Assembly (NCBI GenBank): GCA_015222065.1
Contig: JADFUQ010000490.1
Coordinates: forward strand, 1-17,069
Reading direction: 5' to 3'
Length of the DNA stretch: 17,069 nt
Origin: Bacteroidota bacterium
GTDB lineage: Bacteria > Bacteroidota > Bacteroidia > Bacteroidales > VadinHA17
Part shown: one piece after another, positions 1 to 6,232 of the stretch
Numbering within the stretch: the stretch's first letter is position 1
How the letters are laid out: each line of letters begins with the position of its first letter
Notes under the pieces: model-generated
The model's database searches: none
What the model was told of the DNA's origin: nothing
The model's input: the letters and a program-made list of their open reading frames with translations, nothing else
Made by a program: the position numbers and the translations under genes

Positions 1-524
1 GGACTGCATATGAAGCAGGAATAGTTGCTTCTATGGCCCGGTGGGGTTGTGTGGATGGCGGAACCATTTCTCCTTCATACACGAATTGGGCTCGTGAAGT
101 ATTCACGCTACCTGATACACAGAACATTGACTATGCAACTTATCTGGCTCATCTTCTGGTTGATTGGAATGCTGCAGCCAATAATGGAGAGAAATACCAG
201 CGTATCCTTGAACAAAAATGGGCAGCGGGTTTCACTCAGGGCTGGCAGGTCTGGCATGAGGCCAGAAGGACCGGTTTCCCGGCACGTATATTTGAATATG
301 AACTTAAGGGTACCTATTTCCCCGATTTAGGGATGCCGGTGAGAATACGTATCAATGAAGAAGAAGCACTCTTGAATGCTGAAAATTTTGAGAAGGCACA
401 GAATCGGCAGAATATCGAAGAAACCAATTTTGGTCTGTTCAGTACCAATGGGATTAAAAGTCAAATGTGGTGGCATACAAGAAAAAATCCAATACCGACA
501 GAGATCGATCCTCCGGCAAAGTGA
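1..524 (+). CDS. SusD/RagB-like outer-membrane nutrient-binding lipoprotein, C-terminal fragment
   Basis: This is the 3' end of a gene whose start lies outside the window. The frame is open from base 3 and ends at TGA 522-524, leaving about 173 residues. The segment with QKWAAGF, then GWQVWHEARRTGFP, is characteristic of the C-terminal part of SusD-like lipoproteins, where a conserved W-x(4)-RRTG(Y/F)P motif occurs near the end. SusD proteins sit on the cell surface and cap a SusC TonB-dependent channel, binding glycans or other nutrients. The signal peptide and lipobox would lie upstream and cannot be checked, nor can a susC partner. No terminator-like hairpin is visible directly after the stop. 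The family call is fairly secure; the substrate cannot be inferred. Confidence 0.82.
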   Translation, partial: TAYEAGIVASMARWGCVDGGTISPSYTNWAREVFTLPDTQNIDYATYLAHLLVDWNAAANNGEKYQRILEQKWAAGFTQGWQVWHEARRTGFPARIFEYELKGTYFPDLGMPVRIRINEEEALLNAENFEKAQNRQNIEETNFGLFSTNGIKSQMWWHTRKNPIPTEIDPPAK

Positions 525-778
525 GGAAGGGAAGGGGGTGGTGTTCAGGATTGTGGTGCAGGTGGAAGGAAAAAGAGAATAACGAATATCGAACAAGAAA
601 CACCGAATGATAAAGGAAAAATTGGAATAAAAATGAATAATAGTCCCGGAGGGTCTGAAAGACGATTTGACAGTTAACTTTAAAATATATGTGTAACTAA
701 ATCAAGTCGACATAGTTAAAATATATTTAAGTTTACATATCAACAATCATTGGGGTGCATTTAAAATAAAACAAACAA
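525..778. other. intergenic region with short repeat-like motifs
   Basis: No gene is visible here. Bases 581-607 contain a word (cgaatatcgaacaagaaaca, then ccgaatg) of the same kind as bases 8036-8060 and 8180-8200, so it is probably a dispersed intergenic repeat. Around 643-655 the motif AGTCCC-GGA-GGGTCT is a near-palindrome with one mismatched pair. Two AT-rich segments, near 678-700 and 715-735, resemble each other (gttaa(c)tttaaaatatat and gttaaaatatattta). Confidence 0.4.
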
Positions 779-1299
779 ATGGGACTATTTACATCGGGAA
801 TCAAAGACATTTTACCGGAATAAAAGAACAACCTTTCCGACTTGAAAAAGATATCCAGACACTGACAGAAAACAATCTGACGACAATTTTTGGACTTCAT
901 TTCGTTAAGACAGAGTTTTCCTTAAACAACTTCCGCCTTGACACGCTTGCCTTTGACCGAGACGCAAAAGCATTCGTGATAATCGAGTACAAAAAGGACA
1001 AGAACTTCAGCGTAATTGACCAGGGATATGCCTATTTGTCCTTGATGCTCAATAACAAAGCTGATTTCATTCTCGAATATAATGAGAGTTCCTCAGATAC
1101 ATTAAAACGTGACGACATTGACTGGTCACAATCAAAGGTCGTTTTTATATCACCTTCCTTCACGACATACCAAAGAGAGGCAATCAATTTCAAAGACTTG
1201 CCAATCGAATTATGGGAAGTCAAACGGTACGACAACAAGACTGTTATTTACAATCAAATCCATACATCAGGCGCACAAGCGAGTATAAAGTTTCAGTAG
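779..1299 (+). pseudogene. broken gene: PD-(D/E)XK nuclease-like N-terminal domain of a DUF5655/COG3586-type protein
   Basis: ATG 779 begins MGLF and then hits TAA after 14 codons. A -1 shift at about 790 enters a frame that stays open to TAG 1297-1299 and reads GIKEQPFRLEKDIQTLTENN, then FRLDTLAFD, VIIEYKKDKNFSVIDQGYAYL, LNNKADFILEYNE and LPIELWEVKRYD. From memory this closely resembles the N-terminal half of proteins annotated DUF5655 or 'predicted transport protein' (COG3586). The Asp of RLDTLAFD and the ExK of IEYK fit a PD-(D/E)XK nuclease-like core. The protein stops soon after WEVKRYD, so the C-terminal DUF5655 domain is missing. Without the shift, the first in-frame ATG is at 976 and would delete the catalytic-like Asp. 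Another frame near 1284-1310 reads EYKVSVDDK, possibly a residue of the lost C-terminal part (inference). A sequencing error could explain the frameshift but not the truncation. Confidence 0.72.
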
Positions 1300-1313
1300 A
1301 TGATAAATAAAAC

Positions 1314-1348
1314 AAGCGCTAATCCTTTATTCATAGGGAAAAGCGCTT
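1314..1348 (-). terminator. intrinsic terminator after tRNA-Gln
   Basis: AAGCGCT (1314-1320) and AGCGCTT (1342-1348) are exact inverted repeats forming a 7-bp stem around a 21-nt loop. Read on the minus strand, the stem is followed by GTTTTATTT. It lies about 10 bp beyond the tRNA-Gln 3' end. Read on the plus strand it is also followed by TTT, so it may end the broken gene as well. Confidence 0.65.
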
Positions 1349-1357
1349 TTATTCTTG

Positions 1358-1430
1358 TTGTCCCACTAGGGCTCGAACCTAGACTCTTCTGAACCAAAAT
1401 CAGATGTGTTGCCAGTTACACCATGGGACA
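1358..1430 (-). tRNA. tRNA-Gln (anticodon TTG)
   Basis: The minus strand folds into a cloverleaf. The acceptor stem TGTCCCA pairs with TGGGACA. The anticodon stem TCTGA/TCAGA closes a 7-nt loop TTTTGGT with anticodon TTG, which reads CAA glutamine codons. The T arm carries GGTTCGAGCCC. The gene is 73 nt with discriminator A at 1358, and the CCA end is not encoded. A promoter-like element lies just upstream and a terminator hairpin just downstream, so it is probably transcribed alone. Confidence 0.95.
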
Positions 1431-1451
1431 AGCTTATTTTATAAAACTGTG

Positions 1452-1459
1452 CAAAATTA
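1452..1459 (-). promoter_or_regulatory. Bacteroidota-type -7 promoter element for tRNA-Gln
   Basis: On the minus strand the sequence is TAATTTTG, matching the TAnnTTTG -7 consensus of Bacteroidota. It would start transcription about 15 nt before the tRNA 5' end at 1430. No good -33 TTTG is present at the usual spacing; the upstream sequence is a T-run. Confidence 0.45.
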
Positions 1460-1495
1460 CAAAAAAAAATATAACTCCGTAACTAATCAGTACTT

Positions 1496-1569
1496 AAAGT
1501 GAACTAAAGTTGGGAAGAAGTTTAAAGTGACTAAAGTGAACTAAAGTTGAGAAGAAGTTTAAACTTAAG
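1496..1569. repeat. two-copy tandem repeat, 37-bp period
   Basis: The unit beginning AAAGTGAACTAAAGTTG occurs at 1496-1532 and again at 1533-1569. The first 29 bases differ at one position, and the last 8 diverge. It fills the space between tRNA-Gln and the GYD gene. No coding potential is seen. Confidence 0.8.
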
Positions 1570-1585
1570 ACACTGAATAGTTACA
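1561..1585 (-). repeat. 25-bp dispersed repeat, copy 1 (inverted relative to 7393-7417)
   Basis: The reverse complement of 1561-1585 is identical over 25 bases to 7393-7417; the shared core is TAACTATTCAGTGTCTTAAG. Both copies are intergenic. An exact 25-mer 5.8 kb apart is not expected by chance. Confidence 0.8.
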
Positions 1586-1631
1586 TAACTCCAAATTTAA
1601 AAGATTCTAAAAAATCGCAGGTGATGCAATT

Positions 1632-1928
1632 CTAGATCTCTTTAGTAAGTTCAAGGAACCTCTTATAGGGAATTGCCGGATGACTCTGGGCCTGAAAGGC
1701 ACCGTTTACCTGGCTGATAAGTGAAACTTTAGCAGCAGTTTCTTCATCAGAAGCTTCATAAATATCCAGAAAGTCAAATTCGCCAAGTAATGCGTAATGG
1801 GCAAGAAATTTAACATCCGGGCATTTTTCCCTGACCTGCTCAAGCCAGTTTCGCCCAATCTCAGTCCTGTCCTTAATCTGTTTTGTAAGGTCGGGTGATA
1901 ATTTGGTAAGTAAAATGTAAGTTTTCAT
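1632..1928 (-). CDS. GYD-domain protein
   Basis: This 98-residue soluble protein begins MKTYILLTKLSPDLTKQIKD and contains KFLAHYALLGEFDFLDIYEA and AKVSLISQVNGAFQAQS, a pattern I recognise as the GYD domain. GYD proteins are small ferredoxin-like folds of about 95-100 residues, usually of unknown function; in this copy GEFDF replaces the eponymous GxYD stretch. The length is normal and complete. A good ribosome-binding site, GGAGG, lies 7 bases before ATG 1928. The gene stands alone, with tRNA-Gln downstream and a repeat-rich spacer upstream. It has no catalytic motif that I can point to. The family call is good, but the biological role is open. Confidence 0.8.
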   Translation of the reverse strand: MKTYILLTKLSPDLTKQIKDRTEIGRNWLEQVREKCPDVKFLAHYALLGEFDFLDIYEASDEETAAKVSLISQVNGAFQAQSHPAIPYKRFLELTKEI

Positions 1929-1964
1929 AATAACCTCCGGTTTTTGTTAGGTAAGTTACGAAAA

Positions 1965-2070
1965 AAAAGGAATAATGAAAAAAAGGAATAAAGGGAATAG
2001 AGGGGAAAGATGGAATATTGGAAGAGTGAAGAAGTTAAAGGGTCGAAAGGTCGAAAAGGTGAAGAGGGAA
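1965..2070. repeat. purine-rich dispersed repeat (TGGAATATTGGAA / GTCGAAAAGGT family)
   Basis: The plus strand is almost all purine for about 100 bases, with words such as TGGAATATTGGAA (2011-2023), GGAAGAGTGAAGAAGT (2019-2034) and GTCGAAAGGTCGAAAAGGT (2042-2060). Related words occur at 11841-12115, partly in inverse orientation, so both are probably members of one intergenic repeat family. Confidence 0.6.
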
Positions 2071-2086
2071 ATAACGGGGTAAAGCA

Positions 2087-2119
2087 TTGTATGACTATTG
2101 TTTGACTATCGTATGACCC
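2087..2119. repeat. three tandem copies of an 11-bp unit
   Basis: TTGTATGACTA (2087-2097), TTGTTTGACTA (2098-2108) and TCGTATGACCC (2109-2119) lie in perfect 11-bp register, about 160-190 bp upstream of the GYD start codon. One helical turn per unit would suit a cooperative protein-binding site, but it could be simple slippage. A second direct pair, ATTTCACAGGG, occurs at 2165-2175 and 2188-2198. Confidence 0.65.
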
Positions 2120-2224
2120 CAATGAAATATGCTCCTTCCCTGATGAAATGTTTTCGTACCTCAAATTTCACAGGGCAAGCGTCGCATTTCACAGGGTAAA
2201 CTTCTTTAATAACAACAAACAGAC

Positions 2225-2247
2225 AAAAAAAAGGCCCCTGCCGGGGC
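2225..2247 (-). terminator. strong intrinsic terminator of the pspC-padR-pspC operon
   Basis: GCCCC (2234-2238) and GGGGC (2243-2247) form a GC-rich stem with loop TGCC. On the minus strand the stem is followed by C and then eight T residues (2232-2225). It lies about 100 bp beyond the stop of the long PspC gene, with no gene between, so it should end that transcript. Confidence 0.85.
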
Positions 2248-2345
2248 ACATTAGATAAGTGGAACAAACCAAATGAAAATCTGGAAACAGGATAAGGGAG
2301 AAGAGGATTGTTCCCTGGCAGGTGAACCTTTTTTTTAATTTTTAT

Positions 2346-3935
2346 TTATTCATTAACAGGAAAATGGTTGAAACCAAACTGTGTCAGCCCCTCGTTTTTC
2401 ATTATCCATTTCTTGTCAACCATATCATGATCATACGTATCAGATGTGTTATTAATATTATAAATTATTTTTGTCATGCTGTCATCAAAGTAAACCACTT
2501 TCCCAACAGGTAAGTTTAACATAAGTTTAACATGCGGAATTCTCCATTGTTCTCCACTGGGAAGCCGGTAATAGGGATCAAATATTAGTAAAGAGTCTTT
2601 TATCTCCCAGTTGTAAATTAGGTTTTTGGCATTTTCGACTGCTGCCCTGTAGGTAGATCCTTTGGATCTTTTCTGAACCTCAAGTTCAATTATTTCTAAG
2701 TCTCCTTTCCTGATATCAAACTCGGGTTTTCCGAATATTTCGTTGGTGGTTTTGTCAAGATAAATTCCAACATTCTCAATTTCGATATACAATTTGTCAG
2801 ATTCAACAGGTTCAATAGAATGCTCATTGATCTTCAGGTAAAGAGTATCTGAGGGCAAGCCGGTTATCTGGAATGTGTTTTTAACCCGTGCATCCTCAGA
2901 GAAATTAATTCCCTCAAACGCTGATATTGTAAACAGGCTGATAACACTGAGCAACCACAAAACAAATGCCGTAAGTCCTATTACCTTGTCGTTGGCTTTG
3001 AACCTGAATACAAGTTTAATTCCTCCGTAAATTAATGCAAGAAGTGGAATCCCAATGGCAAGAATAAGGGTGATCATAATGAATATTACATTATTACCAT
3101 GAGTGAATATTTCAAGCATGTCGGGGAAATAGAAGTAATCCATATCCATAAAGTCGGGCAAAAAGAATGTATGTTTGAATAAAAAGAGACTTATAAAGGC
3201 AAGAAGTGTAAAAAACCCGGCGATAATGAAACTAATACCAATGATCATAAGTATTATCTTCAGAAATACTGTAATTACAGTTCCTATTCCTCTGAAAACA
3301 TCAGAAACAGCATCTTTTGACCGTTGGTATCCTTTAGAATCTTTCATTTTACTGAAATTTTCCTTAACAGTTTGATATTCTTTTTTTACCGATCGTTCAA
3401 TATTCTGAACCGTAATATTTTCGCCTCTCATTTCCAGTTTCTGGGCAGTTGTTTCGGCTTTAGGTATAACTATCCAAAGAACAAGATACAAAAGCAAGCC
3501 ACTGCCATAAACCAAAAACATGATAATGAATAACACCCTGAACCAGATAGGGTCTATACCAAAATATGTTCCCAGTCCGCTGCAAACTCCTCCAAGGATT
3601 GAGTTGTCCGTATCTCTGTAGAGTCTTTTACCGGTTTTAAATTTTACTGTAACCGGTTCTTCTTCCTGCTCCCCTTCGTAATAATCTTCAGGCTCCCCCA
3701 TGATCTCTTTCATTTTATCAATATCCAGTGTATTGATTACCTGTTTTTCATCCTTTATTTCAGACTGAAGTATTTCTGCAATTCTTGATTCAATATCTGA
3801 TATAATTTCGTCTCCCTCTTCAAGAAATCCAAATTTTGCAGTAAGGGCATTAAGATAATCTTTAAGTTTTTCATATGCATCTTCATCAATATGGAAGATG
3901 ATGCCTCCGAGGTTTATTTTTATCGTCTTTTTCAT
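2346..3935 (-). CDS. long PspC-domain membrane protein
   Basis: The 529-residue protein has a soluble N-terminal region (1-100, INLGGIIFHIDEDAYEKLKD), then a PspC domain at about 103-160 with YRDTDNSILGGVCSGLGTYF and a hydrophobic helix ending LVLWIVIPKA. Further membrane segments lie at about 216-253, 283-309 and 319-340. The C-terminal region (340-529) is polar and probably beta-rich. PspC domains are associated with envelope-stress sensing; in Bacteroidota this long architecture commonly accompanies PadR regulators. ATG 3935 overlaps the padR stop (TAATG), which implies translational coupling. The first 180 residues are clearly paralogous to the short PspC protein two genes upstream. The domain call is secure; the link to stress is inference from the family. 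Confidence 0.88.
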   Translation of the reverse strand: MKKTIKINLGGIIFHIDEDAYEKLKDYLNALTAKFGFLEEGDEIISDIESRIAEILQSEIKDEKQVINTLDIDKMKEIMGEPEDYYEGEQEEEPVTVKFKTGKRLYRDTDNSILGGVCSGLGTYFGIDPIWFRVLFIIMFLVYGSGLLLYLVLWIVIPKAETTAQKLEMRGENITVQNIERSVKKEYQTVKENFSKMKDSKGYQRSKDAVSDVFRGIGTVITVFLKIILMIIGISFIIAGFFTLLAFISLFLFKHTFFLPDFMDMDYFYFPDMLEIFTHGNNVIFIMITLILAIGIPLLALIYGGIKLVFRFKANDKVIGLTAFVLWLLSVISLFTISAFEGINFSEDARVKNTFQITGLPSDTLYLKINEHSIEPVESDKLYIEIENVGIYLDKTTNEIFGKPEFDIRKGDLEIIELEVQKRSKGSTYRAAVENAKNLIYNWEIKDSLLIFDPYYRLPSGEQWRIPHVKLMLNLPVGKVVYFDDSMTKIIYNINNTSDTYDHDMVDKKWIMKNEGLTQFGFNHFPVNE

Positions 3936-4285
3936 TACTTCTGTTTTTCAGGGGTTTGCTTTTTGTTTCGGATAAGGCTTACTGCTTTTACAAGGTCATT
4001 CCATGAGTTATCAAGTTCCTTAAGGCACTCTTTACCTTTATCAGTAAGCTCATAATATTTTCTGGGTGGGCCTTGTGTAGATTCTTCCCACCGGTAGCTT
4101 AATAGTCCGGCATTTTTTTGTCGTGTAAGTAAAGGATAGAGGGTTCCTTCAACAACAATCACTTTTGCCTCCTTCAGCTCCTGGATAATATCTGAGGTAT
4201 AACGGGAATCCTTGGAAAGTATAGCAAGAATGCAGTACTCCAGAACACCTTTCTTCATTTGTGCTTTTGTGTTATCAAGGTTCAT
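3935..4285 (-). CDS. PadR-family transcriptional regulator
   Basis: This is a 116-residue winged-helix protein. Residues 9-60 (KKGVLEYCILAILS, YTSDIIQELKEA, VVEGTLYPLLTRQKNAGLL) form the HTH, and GPPRKYYELTDKGKE is the wing motif typical of PadR. The C-terminal helix (about 90-110) would be the dimerisation part, shorter than in large PadR proteins. PadR proteins are usually repressors that control neighbouring genes, often with a small-molecule or membrane-protein partner. It lies 38 bp after the short PspC gene and overlaps the start of the long PspC gene by one base, so all three should be cotranscribed. The palindrome at 5084-5098 in the operon leader is a candidate autoregulatory site. 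The family call is secure; the signal it senses is unknown. Confidence 0.92.
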   Translation of the reverse strand: MNLDNTKAQMKKGVLEYCILAILSKDSRYTSDIIQELKEAKVIVVEGTLYPLLTRQKNAGLLSYRWEESTQGPPRKYYELTDKGKECLKELDNSWNDLVKAVSLIRNKKQTPEKQK

Positions 4286-4323
4286 TTTATTTATTTTTCG
4301 GTTATTAAATAATATATCAGTTC

Positions 4324-4923
4324 TTATAAATTCATGTTTTTTTTCACATTGTTAAACTCTTCTTTGAAAGCTTTTCCAATATTGGATACATTTACTTTTT
4401 CACCCATCATTTCAAGTTTCTGAGCTTTTGTTTTTGCCTCAGGTAAAACGATCCAGAGTATTATATAAATAATTAACCCTGTGCCGTATCCCAGGAAAGC
4501 TATTACAAACAGGATACGTAGAATTATCGGATCTATTCGCCAGTAAGCTGACATTCCCGAACACACACCACCAAGGATCCGGTTATCCGGATCGCGGTAC
4601 ATTCTGCGGTAGCCTGATGGTCCGAAACGTTCCCTTTGCTCACGTGTTGATTCTTTTTCGGTTTCCCCAAACTGCTCAGGTCTTCCCATTATATCTATTA
4701 TCTCGTTTACATCTTTCGATGTGATAACCTTTTTGTAATCGGTGATCCTCTCATTAAATAACTCAGCAATTCTTACCTCAATATCATTCATTATTTCTTT
4801 ACTTTCTTCTCTGTTGGAAAAGCAACTTTCTATTTCTGTGAGGTAAGCTTGTAGTTCCCTGTAGGCATCATCATCAATGTTGAAAACAATACCTCCCAGG
4901 TTAATACTTATAGCTCTTTTCAT
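4324..4923 (-). CDS. short PspC-domain membrane protein
   Basis: This 199-residue protein is the first gene of the operon. The N-terminal region (1-90) reads ISINLGGIVFNIDDDAYREL, with NDIEVRIAELF and IMGRPEQF matching the long paralogue. A PspC domain follows at about 107-163 (YRDPDNRILGGVCSGMSAYW, then LIIYIILWIVLPEA). A short tail, AQKLEMMGEKVNVSNIGKAF, parallels residues 164-183 of the long protein, and the protein ends about 16 residues later. It therefore lacks the extra membrane segments and the C-terminal domain of its paralogue. It ends in a normal TAA with padR 38 bp downstream, so it looks like a genuine short paralogue rather than a frameshifted one. A natural reading is that it modulates the long form by sharing its N-terminal or PspC interface (inference). 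Confidence 0.88.
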   Translation of the reverse strand: MKRAISINLGGIVFNIDDDAYRELQAYLTEIESCFSNREESKEIMNDIEVRIAELFNERITDYKKVITSKDVNEIIDIMGRPEQFGETEKESTREQRERFGPSGYRRMYRDPDNRILGGVCSGMSAYWRIDPIILRILFVIAFLGYGTGLIIYIILWIVLPEAKTKAQKLEMMGEKVNVSNIGKAFKEEFNNVKKNMNL

Positions 4924-5083
4924 AATCAGTTTTTATTTTAATGAAACATATTTATTTGACTTTGATATTTATTGTTTTTTAAGGATTAATGTATGATTAT
5001 TCTGGAATGTTGGGAAATCCAGCATCTCATAATTCCATCGCGGCTCATCTCTTATCGCTTCGTTTTTATTTTAAAGTACCTGA

Positions 5084-5098
5084 TATTACACTGTATTA
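5084..5098. promoter_or_regulatory. candidate PadR operator (palindrome TACA-C-TGTA)
   Basis: TATTACACTGTATTA is a 15-bp palindrome with one mismatched pair and a TACA-x-TGTA core. It overlaps the predicted transcription start of the pspC operon, where a repressor would block initiation. PadR family operators often have TACA/TGTA or ATGT/ACAT half-sites; binding by this PadR is inference. Confidence 0.4.
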
Positions 5099-5105
5099 GA
5101 CATTG

Positions 5106-5137
5106 CAAAGATATATAAAAAAAACAATACCATGCAA
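5106..5137 (-). promoter_or_regulatory. promoter of the pspC-padR-pspC operon
   Basis: On the minus strand, TATCTTTG (5113-5106) matches the Bacteroidota -7 consensus TAnnTTTG, and ATTG occurs 21 bases upstream (5138-5135) at the spacing expected for the -33 element. It would start transcription near 5100, giving a leader of about 175 nt before ATG 4923. Confidence 0.5.
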
Positions 5138-5305
5138 TACCTTGTACTATATTTTTTTCAATGAATTTTACAAATCGCAGTAATACAATGATATATGAGG
5201 CAAAAAAAAATGAAAAAAATTGATATATTTGATGTATTATTAGGAAAATGGAACTAATCAGTCGGCAGTCCACAAAATTTTAACCAGATTTTAATGGTTG
5301 AAAAA

Positions 5306-5428
5306 GGATTTTGCGAGGAGCGCAGCGACGAAGCAAACTGTTAAAAACAACCGGAATGCCAAATAGGTGGACTTTCATTAGCTTTACGAAAAGCCATAAA
5401 AGATTGCTTCACTTCGTTCGCAAAATCC
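5306..5428. repeat. large REP-like imperfect inverted repeat
   Basis: GGATTTTGCGA (5306-5316) pairs with TCGCAAAATCC (5418-5428), and GAAGCAA (5330-5336) pairs with TTGCTTC (5404-5410). The left arm carries GCGAGGAGCGCAGCGACGAA, close to a GCGAGGAGCGAAGCGACGAAG word that I recall as a widespread bacterial intergenic repeat. There is no coding frame inside. It is probably a non-autonomous palindromic element. Confidence 0.65.
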
Positions 5429-5465
5429 GTATATTTACTAAACCTTATAGGAAAAAATGACAAAC

Positions 5466-5542
5466 TTTGTCTTCAGATTGCCGATTGCCGACTGTGGACT
5501 GCCGACTTGATAATACAAAGTATAATGAAATTAACCATTATC
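5466..5542 (-). repeat. approximately 70-bp dispersed element, copy A (reverse orientation)
   Basis: The reverse complement reads TGGTTAATTTCATTATACTT, then TG-TATTATCAAGTCGGCAGTC and GGCAATCTGAAGAC. It aligns base for base with copies at 7425-7500 (B) and 16901-16977 (C). Here it lies about 37 bp upstream of the rhomboid start codon. Relative to the nearest downstream gene, its orientation is the same as in copies B and C. Confidence 0.85.
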
Positions 5543-5578
5543 AAGCAATAACCAATGAATAGCTAATGATTAAAATTC

Positions 5579-6202
5579 ATGGAAACAGAAAGTAAAGAAT
5601 ACGACAAGAAACGATTTATTCACAGCCTGATATTTCCGGCATTTTTTGTTTTTGTTGTGATTATGGCGAAAATTGTTGAATCGGGGTTTGATCTTGATTT
5701 TACTCATCTGGGAATATATCCCCTAAAAGCCAAAGGACTGAAAGGTATTTTATTATCACCAATGGTGCATGCCGATTACAGGCATCTGGTGGATAATTGT
5801 ATTCCTTTATTTTTACTGGGAGTTACCGTGTTTTATTTTTATCACACACTGGGCTATAGAATATTTTTCCTTAACTATCTGATGGTTGGCATATGGGTAT
5901 GGGTAGGAGGACGGGGTGCTTATCATATAGGTGCCAGCGGACTTGTATACGGTCTGGCATCTTTTCTGTTTTTCAGCGGGGTAATAAGAAACAATATGCG
6001 TTTGCTGGCTATTTCACTATTAGTAGTGTTTTTGTATGGTAGTATGATATGGGGCATTTTCCCTATATTCCCGCAGGTATCGTGGGAATCGCATATGCTT
6101 GGTAGTATTTCCGGGTTAGTGCTGGCGATATATTATCGGAAGCAAGGTCCACAGAAGAAAATTTATGAATGGGAATTGGAAGAGGAAGACGAAATAATTT
6201 AA
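5579..6202 (+). CDS. rhomboid-family intramembrane serine protease
   Basis: The 207-residue protein has six hydrophobic segments. The first is at about 14-33. Next comes the rhomboid-type HADYRHLVDN (H64, H69, N73), with a helix at 74-90. The W(V)GGRG loop (108-113) follows. The catalytic HIGASGLVYG has the GxSG serine at S120. The second catalytic motif, ESHMLGSISG, places the histidine at H172. Rhomboids cleave membrane proteins within or near the bilayer in the inner membrane. The dyad and the supporting H/N residues are present, so it should be active. The length fits the small six-helix bacterial form, with a charged cytoplasmic tail (YEWELEEEDE). It is a single-gene unit that converges with an unknown secreted-protein gene 30 bp away. 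The substrate is unknown. Confidence 0.92.
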   Translation: METESKEYDKKRFIHSLIFPAFFVFVVIMAKIVESGFDLDFTHLGIYPLKAKGLKGILLSPMVHADYRHLVDNCIPLFLLGVTVFYFYHTLGYRIFFLNYLMVGIWVWVGGRGAYHIGASGLVYGLASFLFFSGVIRNNMRLLAISLLVVFLYGSMIWGIFPIFPQVSWESHMLGSISGLVLAIYYRKQGPQKKIYEWELEEEDEII

Positions 6203-6232
6203 TAAATAGAAAATTACTCTATTTCTGTGTTC

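Larger units (their letters stand above)
4924..5578. other. 655-bp repeat-rich intergenic region between pspC operon and rhomboid gene
   Basis: This divergent spacer separates the minus-strand pspC operon from the plus-strand rhomboid gene. It contains a TGGAATGTTGGG repeat word (5003-5014) with a small CTGGA/TCCAG hairpin, a promoter and palindrome (5084-5113), an AT-rich stretch (5110-5240), a GTCGGCAGTCC repeat word (5262-5272), a large inverted repeat (5306-5428) and the reverse copy of the approximately 70-bp dispersed element (5466-5542). No convincing coding frame is present. Confidence 0.6.

Noticed and set aside
25..330. Plus-strand frame of 101 codons
   Set aside because: It overlaps the SusD-like fragment in another frame and has no family resemblance; the SusD frame has clear motifs.
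1925..2164. Minus-strand frame of 79 codons
   Set aside because: The protein is low-complexity (Ser/Phe/Leu) from the purine-rich repeat block read in reverse.
2346..4923. A complete phage-shock (Psp) system
   Set aside because: Only PspC-domain proteins and a PadR regulator are present; no PspA, PspB or PspF-like gene was found.
5052..5273. Minus-strand frame of 73 codons, hydrophobic
   Set aside because: It lies over the AT-rich promoter and leader of the pspC operon; the composition follows the T-rich DNA, with no ribosome-binding site.
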